Assembly: GCF_006337085.1 (NCBI RefSeq)
Contig: NZ_CP040882.1
Coordinates: forward strand, 1,798,001-1,862,000
Direction: 5' to 3'
Source: Sutterella faecalis
Lineage (GTDB): Bacteria > Pseudomonadota > Gammaproteobacteria > Burkholderiales > Burkholderiaceae_F
Length of the DNA: 64,000 nucleotides
Part shown: in pieces, positions 8,173-17,520 of the stretch
Layout: every line of letters begins with the position of its first letter
Numbering within the stretch: the stretch's first letter is position 1
The notes under the pieces: model-generated
The model's input: only the letters and a program-made list of their open reading frames with translations
What the model was told of the DNA's origin: nothing
Database searches by the model: none
Program-made: the position numbers and the translations under genes

Positions 8173-9996
8173 ATGGCTACATTTGCCGAACTCGGCCTCT
8201 CGCCCCAGCTCGTCTCCTCTCTTTCTACTCTTGGCTTTGAAGAGCCCACGCCTATTCAGGAAGCCGCCATTCCGGCGATTCTCAAGGGTTCGGATGTTCT
8301 CGGCCAGGCCGCTACCGGCACGGGCAAAACCGCCGCCTTTGCGCTCCCTCTGATCGAACGCTGGGCGCTGGGGCATGAGCCGGGCGAACCGGTCATTCTC
8401 GTTCTCACGCCGACCCGCGAACTCTGCCTCCAGGTCTCCGAATCCTTCCACAGCTACGGTCGCGATGCCGGCATCGTGGTTACGCCCATTTACGGCGGAC
8501 AGGAATACGGCCGCCAGATCCGCGCACTCAAGCGCGGCACGCATGTTGTCGTTGCCACGCCGGGCCGCGCTCTAGACCACATCAACCGCGGAACGCTGAA
8601 CCTCGAAAGCATCCAGGCCATCGTGCTTGATGAAGCGGACGAAATGCTCGACCTCGGTTTTGCCGACGAGCTTGACGCCATCTTTGAGGCACTCCCGGGC
8701 CATGTTCAGACGGCGCTCTTTTCCGCTACGCTCCCTCCGCGGATCGCCAAAATTGCCGACGAGCATCTTGAGAATCCTGAACGCATTTCCATCGCCCGCG
8801 AGGAAACGCCTGAAGGAGAAGCCCCCCGTGTGCCGCAAATCGCCTATGTGGTTCCGCGCAACTACCGTACCGCAGCGCTCGGCCGCATTCTTGACCTTGA
8901 AGATCCGGAACTCGCCATCATCTTCGCGCGCACCCGCAACGAAGTGGACGAACTTACCGAAGCCCTGCGCGTGCGCGGCTACAGCGTCGAGGCGCTTCAT
9001 GGCGGCCTTGATCAGCCGACCCGCGACCGCGTGATGCGCCGTGCCCGTGCCGGCCAGCTTGACGCCATTGTGGCTACCGATGTTGCTGCCCGCGGCATCG
9101 ATCTTGAAAATCTCACGCACGTCATTAATTTCGGCATTCCGGCTTCCTTTGAAACTTACGTCCACCGCATTGGCCGCACAGGCCGTGCGGGCCGCACCGG
9201 TACGGCAATCACGATTATCGAGCCGCGCGAACACCGTCAGCTCCGCGCGCTCGAGCGCTTCACGCGTTCGAAGATTGAGATTCGCACGGTACCTTCGGCT
9301 ACCGACGTCCAGGCGAAGCGCCTTGAAGTAACGCGCGGCGCCATTGAGGAACTCCTCACGGAAGGGAACCTTGACCGCTACCGCGTCATTGTCGAGTCGC
9401 TCTGCGAAGAGCACGATCCGATGGATGTCGCTGCGGCAGCTGTCCGCTACGCCTTTGAAAATGAAGGCGCAGCCGAGGATGAAATGGAAATTCCGGCCTT
9501 CGCCGCCCGTGAACGCCGTGAACCGCGCGATGAGGGCGACCGCCGCCGCAGTCCGCGTGCCGATCGTCCGCGTCGCGAACCGTCTGAGCCCGAACCCGGC
9601 AAGACGCGTCTCTTCATCGGAGCCGGCCGCATGGTCGGCATCCGTCCGGGAGACATCGTCGGCGCCATCGCCAATGAGGCCAATGTGAGCTCGCGCGTGA
9701 TCGGCGCAATTGACATCTTCGAACGCTTTACCCTCGCCGATGTGGATTCGGATGTGGCAAACGACGTGATCGAAGCGCTCCAGGGCGTCCGCTTCAAGGG
9801 CGCTCCGGTAACGGTTCGTCTTGACAACGGCGGCCGCAGGAACGAGGAAGGCAGTCAGAATTACGAACGCCGTCCGCGCGGACGCAATTACGACGACCGT
9901 CCCCGTCAGCCCCGCTATGACGACAGCCGCTGGGCGCCCCGCGGCGACGATCGCTACAGCCGCTTTGACGACGATGACCGCGGTCCCCGCCGTTGA
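8173..9996 (+). CDS. deaD: DEAD-box ATP-dependent RNA helicase (DeaD/CsdA type)
   Basis: 607 residues from the ATG at 8173 (MATFAELGL); the 48 upstream in-frame bases are not helicase-like. All core motifs are visible: Q motif GFEEPTPIQ, Walker A ATGTGKTAAF, DEAD in VLDEADEMLD, SAT, and HRIGRTGRAGR. After about residue 475 comes a DbpA/CsdA-type RNA-binding domain (KTRLFIGAGRM...VTVRLDN), and the protein ends in an Arg/Asp/Tyr-rich disordered tail. Family members remodel rRNA and mRNA, assisting ribosome assembly and growth in cold. The CsdA/DeaD name rests on the length and the C-terminal domain. Confidence 0.92.
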   Translation: MATFAELGLSPQLVSSLSTLGFEEPTPIQEAAIPAILKGSDVLGQAATGTGKTAAFALPLIERWALGHEPGEPVILVLTPTRELCLQVSESFHSYGRDAGIVVTPIYGGQEYGRQIRALKRGTHVVVATPGRALDHINRGTLNLESIQAIVLDEADEMLDLGFADELDAIFEALPGHVQTALFSATLPPRIAKIADEHLENPERISIAREETPEGEAPRVPQIAYVVPRNYRTAALGRILDLEDPELAIIFARTRNEVDELTEALRVRGYSVEALHGGLDQPTRDRVMRRARAGQLDAIVATDVAARGIDLENLTHVINFGIPASFETYVHRIGRTGRAGRTGTAITIIEPREHRQLRALERFTRSKIEIRTVPSATDVQAKRLEVTRGAIEELLTEGNLDRYRVIVESLCEEHDPMDVAAAAVRYAFENEGAAEDEMEIPAFAARERREPRDEGDRRRSPRADRPRREPSEPEPGKTRLFIGAGRMVGIRPGDIVGAIANEANVSSRVIGAIDIFERFTLADVDSDVANDVIEALQGVRFKGAPVTVRLDNGGRRNEEGSQNYERRPRGRNYDDRPRQPRYDDSRWAPRGDDRYSRFDDDDRGPRR

Positions 9997-10046
9997 TTCT
10001 CTCCCTCAAACGGCTTTATTCATTTGTTCTGAGATTTTTTGCTGAC

Positions 10047-10667
10047 ATGGCAAACACTCCCATTCGTCTCATCGTCGGGCTCGGCAATCCCGGGCCCGAG
10101 TATGAGAGAACACGACACAACGCTGGCTTTCGCTTTCTCGATGCCCTCGCCGACAAGAACGGCGGAACATTTCGCAATGAGCCCAAATTCAAGGGTGAAA
10201 TTGCCCGCGCACGCATCGCCGGAGAAGAAGTCTGGCTCCTGAAGCCGCTCACTTTCATGAATAGCTCGGGAGAAAGCGTCTCTGCGGTCGCGAACTACTA
10301 CAAGATCAAGCCCGAGGAGATTCTCGTTGTTCATGACGAAATGGATCTCATGCCGGGATGCATGCGCATCAAGCAGGGCGGCGGAAATGCCGGTCATAAC
10401 GGCCTGAAGTCGATCACCCAGCAGCTCGGCACGCCCAACTTCTGGCGTCTGCGCCTCGGCATCGGGCATCCGCGCTCTCTCGGGCTGGCGCAGCAGGTCT
10501 TTGATTTCGTCCTTTCCTCTCCGTCCGCCGAGCACGCGGAAGCGATCCGTACCTGCGTCGACGCAGCGCTCCCCACGGCGGAACTTTGGGCTGAAGGCGA
10601 AATGGAAAAGGCTCATCGCGCCATCGCAAAATATGGTGCGCCTGCGAAGCCTGCCAAGGGCAGCTGA
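10047..10667 (+). CDS. pth: Peptidyl-tRNA hydrolase
   Basis: 206 residues from ATG 10047 (MANTPIRLIVGLGNPG). Pth releases peptides from prematurely dropped peptidyl-tRNA. Conserved features are VGLGNPGPEYERTRHNAGF, with the catalytic histidine in TRHNAG, LKPLTFMNSSG, and HDEMDL followed by GGNAGHNGLKS. It usually lies directly after rplY; here the helicase gene intervenes. It is followed after six bases by the DUF523 gene, probably co-transcribed. Confidence 0.95.
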   Translation: MANTPIRLIVGLGNPGPEYERTRHNAGFRFLDALADKNGGTFRNEPKFKGEIARARIAGEEVWLLKPLTFMNSSGESVSAVANYYKIKPEEILVVHDEMDLMPGCMRIKQGGGNAGHNGLKSITQQLGTPNFWRLRLGIGHPRSLGLAQQVFDFVLSSPSAEHAEAIRTCVDAALPTAELWAEGEMEKAHRAIAKYGAPAKPAKGS

Positions 10668-10673
10668 GACGCC

Positions 10674-11180
10674 ATGAGCGCGATCCCGGTGCTGGTCAGC
10701 CGGTGCCTTCTCGGCTTCGCCTGCCGTTACGACGGCAAAGCGAAGCCCTCCATTCTCCCTCTGCTCGGAGAAATTCCTGAAGTCAACTGGATTCCCGTCT
10801 GTCCGGAAGTGGAAGGCGGACTTCCGCTTCCGCGGACACCCTGCGAGCTCGAACCCGGTGCAACCGCCGCCGATGTCCTCGCGGGCAAAGGACGCGTTTG
10901 CACGAAGGAAGGCCGGGACTGCACCCGCGAATACTGCCTCGGTGCACAGCTCGCGCTCCAGAGCGCAGAAACGAACGGGGCGAAATTCGCGCTTCTTAAG
11001 GCAAAAAGCCCGTCCTGCGGCACGCGTTCAATCTATGACGGAACGTTCTCGCGAACGCTGATTCCGGGACGCGGCATTACCGCCGAGCTCCTTGCAGGCG
11101 CAGGCATTGCCCTCTTTTCGGAAGATGAGCTGGAGTCTTTCTCCCGAACTGTCGCAAGGGCGCTCCCCGAATCCGATTAA
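10674..11180 (+). CDS. DUF523 family protein (YbbK-like)
   Basis: 168 residues with the DUF523 pattern: LVSRCLLGFACRYDG at the N terminus, PVCPEVEGGLPLPRTPCE, and KAKSPSCGTRSIYDGTF. The conserved cysteines in CLLG, CPE and PSCG suggest metal or thiol chemistry, but no biochemical role is established for the family. It follows pth by six bases and precedes ychF; a link to translation is only suggested by neighbours. Confidence 0.85.
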   Translation: MSAIPVLVSRCLLGFACRYDGKAKPSILPLLGEIPEVNWIPVCPEVEGGLPLPRTPCELEPGATAADVLAGKGRVCTKEGRDCTREYCLGAQLALQSAETNGAKFALLKAKSPSCGTRSIYDGTFSRTLIPGRGITAELLAGAGIALFSEDELESFSRTVARALPESD

Positions 11181-11255
11181 CCTTTAAAATGAGTCCCCCT
11201 CCGGTACAGCTTCCGGAGCTCGGATGACTCCCACCAGAAAAGAAGAGTAAACACC

Positions 11256-12350
11256 ATGGGTCTGAAATGCGGCATCGTCGGCCTGCCCAACGTCGGCAAG
11301 TCCACCATCTTCAACGCGCTTACGAAGGCCGGCATCGCGGCGGAAAACTATCCCTTCTGCACGATTGAACCCAACGTAGGCATCGTTGAAGTTCCCGATC
11401 CGCGCTTGAAGAAGCTCGCGGAAATCGATCATCCGCAGCGCATTGTTCCTGCTGCGGTGGAATTCGTCGATATCGCCGGCCTCGTTGCAGGCGCAAGCAA
11501 GGGCGAAGGCCTCGGCAACCAGTTCCTCGCCAACATCCGCGAATGCGACGCCATCGCGCACATCGTGCGCTGCTTCAATGACGACAACATCGTGCACGTT
11601 GCCGGTGAAGTCAACCCGCTCAACGACATCAGCGTCATCAACACCGAACTCGCGCTTGCTGACCTCGCGGCTGTTGAAAAGGCGCTCAACCGCTATTCAA
11701 AGCAGGCCCGTTCGGGCGGCGACAAGGAAGCCCTCAAGCTCGTGCAGGTTCTCGAAAAGCTCCAGCCCGTGCTCAACGAAGGACTCCCTGCACGCTCCGT
11801 GCCGCTTACCGATGAAGAGAAGGTCGTCATCCGTCAGCTTTTCCTTCTCACGATGAAGCCGACGATGTACGTCGCCAACGTCGAGGAGCACGGCTTTGAG
11901 GGCAATCCCCTTCTTGATGCCGTCAAGGAATATGCCGCCAAGGAAAATGCTCCGGTGGTTGCCGTCTGCGCCAAGACGGAAGCTGACATTGCCGACCTGG
12001 ACGACGCCGACAAGCAGATGTTCCTTGAGGACATGGGCATGCACGAGCCTGGTCTCGACCGCGTCATCCGCGCTGCTTACGACCTTCTCGGCCTTCAGAC
12101 CTACTTCACTGCAGGCGTGAAGGAAGTCCGCGCCTGGACCATTCACAAGGGCGACACGGCACCTCAGGCTGCCGGCGTCATTCACACGGACTTTGAGCGC
12201 GGCTTCATCCGCGCCCAGACAATCAGTTTTGACGACTACATCGCCTACAATGGCGAAAAAGGCGCCCAGGAAGCTGGCAAGATGCGTGCGGAAGGCAAGG
12301 ACTACATCGTCAAGGACGGTGATGTCATGAACTTCCTCTTCAATGTCTAA
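11256..12350 (+). CDS. ychF: Ribosome-binding ATPase YchF/EngD
   Basis: 364 residues of the Obg-related YchF family. The nucleotide motifs GLPNVGKSTIFNAL (Walker A) and FVDIAGLVAGASKGEGLGN (G3) are present, followed by the coiled-coil insertion and the C-terminal TGS domain (TSAWTIHKG-like segment VRAWTIHKGDTAPQAAGVIH). YchF prefers ATP over GTP and binds ribosomes; in E. coli it limits the oxidative stress response. It ends the pth-DUF523-ychF series and is followed by a clear terminator. Confidence 0.95.
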   Translation: MGLKCGIVGLPNVGKSTIFNALTKAGIAAENYPFCTIEPNVGIVEVPDPRLKKLAEIDHPQRIVPAAVEFVDIAGLVAGASKGEGLGNQFLANIRECDAIAHIVRCFNDDNIVHVAGEVNPLNDISVINTELALADLAAVEKALNRYSKQARSGGDKEALKLVQVLEKLQPVLNEGLPARSVPLTDEEKVVIRQLFLLTMKPTMYVANVEEHGFEGNPLLDAVKEYAAKENAPVVAVCAKTEADIADLDDADKQMFLEDMGMHEPGLDRVIRAAYDLLGLQTYFTAGVKEVRAWTIHKGDTAPQAAGVIHTDFERGFIRAQTISFDDYIAYNGEKGAQEAGKMRAEGKDYIVKDGDVMNFLFNV

Positions 12351-12394
12351 AGCGCGCGAAGCCTCAGCTTTCAGTTACATCTGAAGATAAAAAG

Positions 12395-12420
12395 CGGCTC
12401 CTTTACGGGGCCTTTTTTTT
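12395..12420 (+). terminator. Rho-independent terminator after ychF
   Basis: A short GC stem (GGCTCC with GGGGCC, one wobble) is followed by eight consecutive T's ending at 12420. Confidence 0.75.
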
Positions 12421-12464
12421 CATCTCCGCTTCACAATGAACGGAGCTTCTCAGCACTCAAACTC

Positions 12465-12830
12465 ATGGCAACGACCTCCACGAAAAAAAGACAGGAAACC
12501 GGTGCAAGACTGCGCTCCGAACGCGTGCGTCTCGGCTACCAGCCCCGTCAGATTGCGCAGCTCCTCGGCGTTCCGCTCGAAGCCTACGAACGCTTCGAAT
12601 CGGGAGACGCCGACCCCGGCATCTGGCGCATGCCTCGACTTGCGGCCTGCGGCTTCGATGTGCTCTACATCCTGACGGCCGAACGACATCTCGTCATCGC
12701 GGAGGAAAACGAACTTCTTTCGCGCTTTCGCGAACTCTCTCAGCGCGGCCGCGCCTCCATCTTCACGACGCTTGACGCCCTTGAACGGCTCGCGCCCAAT
12801 ATCCGCAAGCAGTTTGATCGTTTGCGCTGA
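12465..12830 (+). CDS. Small XRE-type helix-turn-helix protein
   Basis: 121 residues. The N-terminal half fits an XRE/Cro-type HTH (RLRSERVRLGYQPRQIAQLL, then YERFESGDADPG), and the C-terminal half is helical with no sensing domain that I recognise. Such proteins are DNA-binding regulators. It sits between ychF and ahpC in the same direction, but its target is unknown; regulation of ahpC is possible but unsupported. The chosen ATG at 12465 begins MATTSTKKRQ. Confidence 0.75.
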   Translation: MATTSTKKRQETGARLRSERVRLGYQPRQIAQLLGVPLEAYERFESGDADPGIWRMPRLAACGFDVLYILTAERHLVIAEENELLSRFRELSQRGRASIFTTLDALERLAPNIRKQFDRLR

Positions 12831-12946
12831 GAGAAACAATTGACGCACTCTGACAATAGTTTTTACTTTTTAAGTTTTACAAGTCAATAAATTATCGCTA
12901 CAGTACCAACCATCACGTTCAATTCCACTTCACTAAGGAATTTCAA

Positions 12947-13510
12947 ATGTCTCTTCTTACGACTGAAATCCTCCCGTTCGAAACCGAGGCTTATCACAAC
13001 GGCGCCTTCAAAAAGGTCACCGATGCTGACCTGAAGGGCCACTGGTCCGTCGTCTTCTTCTATCCGGCCGACTTCACGTTCGTCTGCCCGACGGAACTCG
13101 AAGACCTCGCTGAACACTACGAAGACTTCAAGAAGCTCGGCGTTGAGATCTACTCTGTCTCCACCGATACGCACTTCACGCACAAGGCCTGGCACGAATC
13201 CTCCGAAGCGGTCGGCAAGGTGCAGTTCCCGATGCTCGGCGACAAGGCCGGCGTCCTCGCCCGCAACTTCGACGTCATGATTGAGAAGGACGGCCTTGCT
13301 GAACGCGGCACGTTCGTCATCAACCCCGCCGGCAAGATCGTTGTCATGGAACACCATGACGGCGGCATCGGCCGCGACGCTGCCGAGCTCCTCCGCAAGG
13401 TCGAAGCCGCTCAGTACGTCGAAAAGAACCCCGGCCAGGTCTGCCCGGCCAAGTGGCGTCCCGGCAAGGAAACGCTCACCCCGTCCTTCGACCTCGTGGG
13501 TAAGATCTAA
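12947..13510 (+). CDS. ahpC: Alkyl hydroperoxide reductase subunit C (peroxiredoxin)
   Basis: 187 residues, the full AhpC1 length. The peroxidatic cysteine is Cys47 in FTFVCPTE and the resolving cysteine is Cys166 in QVCPAKW. AhpC reduces hydrogen peroxide and organic peroxides and is re-reduced by AhpF, encoded next. The 116-base leader is AT-rich and holds the promoter; ATAGTTTTTAC near 12857 partly resembles an OxyR half-site but is not convincing. A strong terminator separates ahpC from ahpF, which should give much more AhpC than AhpF. Confidence 0.97.
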   Translation: MSLLTTEILPFETEAYHNGAFKKVTDADLKGHWSVVFFYPADFTFVCPTELEDLAEHYEDFKKLGVEIYSVSTDTHFTHKAWHESSEAVGKVQFPMLGDKAGVLARNFDVMIEKDGLAERGTFVINPAGKIVVMEHHDGGIGRDAAELLRKVEAAQYVEKNPGQVCPAKWRPGKETLTPSFDLVGKI

Positions 13511-13572
13511 TCGCTGACTGAAGCGAATAGACAAATTCAGCAGGCCTAATTCGCCTCCGGCCGCTGAAGAAA

Positions 13573-13600
13573 GGCCGCGGCAATGCCGCGGCCTTTTTTA
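13573..13600 (+). terminator. Strong terminator between ahpC and ahpF
   Basis: GGCCGCGGC and GCCGCGGCC (13573-13593) form a perfect nine-base stem with a three-base loop, followed by six T's. It probably attenuates transcription into ahpF. Confidence 0.88.
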
Positions 13601-13639
13601 ATATCCCTCATTTTTCTGATTTGTCAGAGTCCGATAAAA

Positions 13640-15199
13640 ATGCTTGATGCCTCCGCTCTCCAGCAGGTCAAGGGCTATCTTGACCGTCTCACCGGCCCGA
13701 TCACGCTCACCATTGCTCCGGATGGTTCTTCCGAATCCGGCCAGATTCAATCCCTCCTGAAGGATGTCGCCTCGGTTTCGGGCAAGATCACTCTTGCCAC
13801 CGAAGACGTCAGCGCCCAGGTTCGCCGTCCGAGCTTCACGGTAAGCCGCACCGGTGAAAAAATGGGCGTGCGCTTTGCCGCGCTCCCGATGGGCCATGAA
13901 TTCTCGTCCTTCATCCTCGCCATGCTTCAGGCGAGCGGCTATCCGAGCAAAGAGGATCCGGACCTTCTTGAGCGCGTCCGCAGCCTCAAGGGCAAGTACG
14001 ACTTCGAGATCTACATGTCTCTCTCGTGCCATAACTGCCCCGACGTTGTGCAGGCGCTCAACCTGATGGCGATCCTGAATCCGAACGTTTCCGTCACTGT
14101 GATTGACGGCGCGCTTTTCCAGGACGAAGTGAAGGCCCGCCACATCATGGCCGTGCCGACCGTCTATCTGAACGGCGCTCCCTTCATTTCCGGCCGTCAC
14201 GAGCTCGGCGAAATCGTCGCCAAGCTTGACGAAGGCTTCGTCAAGGCTCAGGCCGAGAAGCTCTCCGCCAAGGCGCCCTTCGACATTCTCGTCGTCGGCG
14301 CCGGCCCCGCGGGCGCCACTGCTGCGATTTATGCCGCCCGCAAGGGCCTTCGCACCGGCGTCGTCTGCGAACGCCCGGGCGGACAGGTGAATGAAACCTC
14401 TTCGATCGAAAACTTCACGTCCATCCTGATGACGGACGGCGTTGCGCTCGGCAACCGCTTCATGGAGCACGTCAACCATTACGGCGTCGACGTGATGGCG
14501 CTCGAACGCGTTGTGAAGCTCGAAAAGAACGGCGAATACTGGGAAGTCGAACTTTCGAGCGGCGCGAAGCTCCAGACCAAAGCCGTTATCGTCTGCTCCG
14601 GCGCCCGCTGGCGCCAGCTCGGCGTTCCGGGTGAAAAGGAATACCAGGGCCACGGCGTCGCCTACTGCCCGCACTGCGACGGTCCTCTCTTCAAGGGCAA
14701 GGACGTTGTCGTTGTAGGCGGCGGCAATTCCGGCGTTGAGGCGGCGATTGACCTTGCCGCGCTCTGCCGCTCCGTCACGCTGCTGCAGCGCGGCGGCAAG
14801 CTCACTGCGGACGAAGTTCTCGTGAAGCGTCTTGAATCCACTTCGAACGCCAAGATCGTCTACAACCTCGACATTGAGAAGCTCGAAGGCGACGGCACGG
14901 TGCTGACCGGCGTCACCTACCGCGAGCGCGCCACGGGCGAACTGCGTACGGTTTCGGCCGCTGGCTGCTTCGTGCAGATTGGTCTTGTGCCCAATACGGA
15001 CTTCCTCAAGGGCACGGTTGAGCTCACCAAGTGGGGCGAAATCGTGGTCGACGCGCACGGCGCCGCTTCTGCGGAAGGCATTTTCGCCGGCGGCGACTGC
15101 ACGGCCGTTCCCTATAAGCAGGTCGTCATTGCACTTGGCGGCGGAGCCACCGCGGCGCTCGGCGCCTTCGACTGGCTGATCCGTCAGGAAACCAAGTAA
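13640..15199 (+). CDS. ahpF: Alkyl hydroperoxide reductase subunit F
   Basis: 519 residues from ATG 13640 (MLDASALQQ); the further upstream in-frame start lies inside the ahpC terminator and is rejected. The N-terminal tandem thioredoxin folds carry Cys130/Cys133 (SLSCHNCPD), and the C-terminal thioredoxin-reductase-like part has FAD and NAD motifs (VVGAGPAGATAA, VVVGGGNSGVEAA) and the CPHC pair in AYCPHCDGPL. It passes electrons from NADH to AhpC. The ahpCF pair is the main peroxide defence seen in the window. Confidence 0.97.
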   Translation: MLDASALQQVKGYLDRLTGPITLTIAPDGSSESGQIQSLLKDVASVSGKITLATEDVSAQVRRPSFTVSRTGEKMGVRFAALPMGHEFSSFILAMLQASGYPSKEDPDLLERVRSLKGKYDFEIYMSLSCHNCPDVVQALNLMAILNPNVSVTVIDGALFQDEVKARHIMAVPTVYLNGAPFISGRHELGEIVAKLDEGFVKAQAEKLSAKAPFDILVVGAGPAGATAAIYAARKGLRTGVVCERPGGQVNETSSIENFTSILMTDGVALGNRFMEHVNHYGVDVMALERVVKLEKNGEYWEVELSSGAKLQTKAVIVCSGARWRQLGVPGEKEYQGHGVAYCPHCDGPLFKGKDVVVVGGGNSGVEAAIDLAALCRSVTLLQRGGKLTADEVLVKRLESTSNAKIVYNLDIEKLEGDGTVLTGVTYRERATGELRTVSAAGCFVQIGLVPNTDFLKGTVELTKWGEIVVDAHGAASAEGIFAGGDCTAVPYKQVVIALGGGATAALGAFDWLIRQETK

Positions 15200-15211
15200 C
15201 ACTCTGGAGAA

Positions 15212-15243
15212 CGCTTTCAGCATGGGTTTCCCATCTGAAAGCG
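15212..15243 (+). repeat. Long hairpin just after ahpF
   Basis: CGCTTTCAG...ATGGG pairs with CCCAT...CTGAAAGCG, giving 14 pairs with one unpaired C and a three-base loop. It has no T-run and lies 13 bases before a separate terminator, so it may protect the ahpF mRNA 3' end or be a protein-binding inverted repeat. Confidence 0.6.
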
Positions 15244-15256
15244 CAGCTCTGGAACA

Positions 15257-15290
15257 AGCCGGCGAGCATGCAGGTGCTCCCGGCTTTTTC
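15257..15290 (+). terminator. Rho-independent terminator after ahpF
   Basis: AGCCGG-C-GAGCA pairs with TGCTC-CCGGCT (15257-15284, one bulged C), followed by TTTTTC. Confidence 0.85.
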
Positions 15291-15381
15291 TCTTTTCAGC
15301 GGCAGAAAACACATGGATGCCCAATGTGGCAGACTGTCCCACAAATTCCACGCTTACCTCCGGCTTTAGTCCCTGACATTT

Positions 15382-17505
15382 ATGCGCCACATCCGCGTTC
15401 TGCTTGCTCTCTTCCTTTTTGCCGCAGTCATTGTTCTCATACTCGTGACGGCGCTGGCCTGGTGGATCACACCGGACCGCGTCGGTCACCGGCTCGCCGA
15501 AGCGCTCAACACGCATCTCGCGCTTAAAGCGGACTTCCAGGGGCCCATTGAAATCAAGCGGCTGCCGGAGCTGCGCATCACGCTTCCCGCGGCCACGCTC
15601 ACGCGATCGACGGACGGATCCAAGGCAGGACGCTTTGACGCTGCCGTAATTGCACTCAAGCCATGGTCATTTTTTGCGGAATCCCCGCGCATCGACCACA
15701 TTCTGATCGACGGACTCTCCTATAACCCCAAACCCGGCACCCCCGCCGCTCAGGAAGCCGTCAATCGACTTTCCACGACGCTCTGGGACGTTGAGCTCAT
15801 GGAACTTCGCAACAGCACCATCGCGTTTGATGCCGGCGTTTTCGGCCCAACGGCTGCCAAACTCTCTGCCATTCAGGCGCGCCTTGAAAACATCAGTGAA
15901 AAAGGCGGCGCAATTCGACTCGCCGGCATGCTCGAAAGCGCTTCCATCTCTGGTTCAGCGTCTTTTGCCGGAATCCTGCGCTTTAACGAAGGCACCGGCG
16001 ACCTTTTGTCGCGCATTGCAGTGGACTCCCCTGCCGCTACGCTTGACGGCCTTCTGAATCGCAGGAGCGTGCACGCCGAAGTGCGTGCAAAATCCGTTAC
16101 GCCTACAGGATCCGGCTGGCAGATCGAATCCCCGGACGCCAGAGGTGTTTTTGCAAACGGGCCTGAAATTTCCGCGGCGGCGCCTTCTGCGCTTCTTTCT
16201 TCAGAAGCGTTTGCAAGCGACCGGCTTTCGCTGACAGCCTCCCTCAATACGCGCAACGGCCAATTCGCCGCCTCGGGAACACTGAAGGCGATGCAGCGCT
16301 TTCATCCGCAAAATACGGAACTGAGCCAAATCGACCTCACAACGCGCTTTACTCCGACAAACGCCGCTGATGAGGCAACGGAAAGCCGCCTCACAGGAAA
16401 TGCGGCATGGTCGGAAGATGGTGCCGCCGAAATCCGCCTCACCGGCACGCTGCTCGGCGCGGCGCTCTCCTTCAACGCTTCCTCAGTCCCGGAGGAAACT
16501 GAAGACCGCCGGCTCAACCTCAATGGCGACCTTGCGCTGGGCGAGCTTTCTCCCGAAAGGCTTTCGCAGCTTCCCTGGGATCTCGAATGGCTTTCGCTTC
16601 TCAATTTCAGGGGAAATATTTCCATCGCCGGTCTTGGCCCCGTCTGGGGACTTTCCAACCTTTCCGCACACGCGGAACTCTTCAAGGGCGGCCTCATTCT
16701 TTCTGAAGGGAAAGGCGAATGGCTGGGCGGCAAAACAGACTTTGCTGCCATTCTGACGCCTGACGGCACATGGCATGCGAACTTCAGAGGTCGCGACGGC
16801 CGTGCTGAAAGCTGGTTCTCCGGTCAGAACCGCCCTGCGGGCCTTTCAGGGCGAACGGATGCAACCCTCACTCTGGCAGGTACCGTTCAAACGCCTGACA
16901 GCCCTGCAAAGCTCACTCAGGCAGACGGCTCTGTCCGCATGACTTCTGGCGCTTTCTCCGGGTTCAATGTACCGCTCGCCTTCCGGATTCTTGCCGACGA
17001 AACGCCCGACGCCACGCCCCCTGAAGTGCGTCAGCCCCACTCCGTTTCCGCCTTCGACGAACTGAGCTTCAGCACAACAGTTAAAGACGGCCGGCTGACC
17101 ATCTTGGACGGCAAGGCCAGCGCTCAGGACTGGTCCGGCGACTTCACGGGAGAAGCCTTGAGCGGCAATCTTCTCATTCAAGCGGTCTTCCATGCGCCGG
17201 CTGCCGCAAAGCTCCCGGAACTAGCTCTGGCGGCAAGCGCTCAGACAGGATCAGACCTTGTTCCCGTCTGGAGCGCAGAATGGAACAAGGCAACTCAGGC
17301 CGTCGACCAGGCACGCTCGGGAGAACCGATGACGCTCGACAGGCTCGGCCGCCGGGTTGAACGCGCCATCAAGGACTTCTGGCAGGGGCTTGAACTCCCG
17401 GATTTCAAGCTCCCGGAAATGGAGCTCCCCGACTGGAAGCTCCCGAAGATGCCCTGGGAAAAGGATGAGCCGGCCCCCGGGAAGCCCGCGTCGCCCGCGA
17501 TCTGA
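15382..17505 (+). CDS. AsmA family protein
   Basis: 707 residues with one N-terminal membrane anchor (LLALFLFAAVIVLILVTALAWW), then ITPDRVGHRLAEALNTHLAL as in AsmA proteins, and a long beta-rich periplasmic part. The C-terminal AsmA region (residues ~510-600) is followed by a Pro/Lys-rich end with repeated LPDWKLPKM-like units. AsmA-family proteins are thought to help transfer phospholipids or to affect outer-membrane assembly. It stands between ahpF and convergent coaD, 15 bases apart. The exact subfamily is not certain. Confidence 0.82.
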   Translation: MRHIRVLLALFLFAAVIVLILVTALAWWITPDRVGHRLAEALNTHLALKADFQGPIEIKRLPELRITLPAATLTRSTDGSKAGRFDAAVIALKPWSFFAESPRIDHILIDGLSYNPKPGTPAAQEAVNRLSTTLWDVELMELRNSTIAFDAGVFGPTAAKLSAIQARLENISEKGGAIRLAGMLESASISGSASFAGILRFNEGTGDLLSRIAVDSPAATLDGLLNRRSVHAEVRAKSVTPTGSGWQIESPDARGVFANGPEISAAAPSALLSSEAFASDRLSLTASLNTRNGQFAASGTLKAMQRFHPQNTELSQIDLTTRFTPTNAADEATESRLTGNAAWSEDGAAEIRLTGTLLGAALSFNASSVPEETEDRRLNLNGDLALGELSPERLSQLPWDLEWLSLLNFRGNISIAGLGPVWGLSNLSAHAELFKGGLILSEGKGEWLGGKTDFAAILTPDGTWHANFRGRDGRAESWFSGQNRPAGLSGRTDATLTLAGTVQTPDSPAKLTQADGSVRMTSGAFSGFNVPLAFRILADETPDATPPEVRQPHSVSAFDELSFSTTVKDGRLTILDGKASAQDWSGDFTGEALSGNLLIQAVFHAPAAAKLPELALAASAQTGSDLVPVWSAEWNKATQAVDQARSGEPMTLDRLGRRVERAIKDFWQGLELPDFKLPEMELPDWKLPKMPWEKDEPAPGKPASPAI

Positions 17506-17520
17506 CCCGTCCGCGCCGAC

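Noticed and set aside
12850..12890. OxyR site before ahpC
   Set aside because: Only the first ATAG and scattered positions match the four-repeat consensus; not enough to claim regulation.
13598..15223. 541-codon minus-strand frame opposite ahpF
   Set aside because: ahpF on the plus strand is unmistakable; this is an antisense shadow without motifs.
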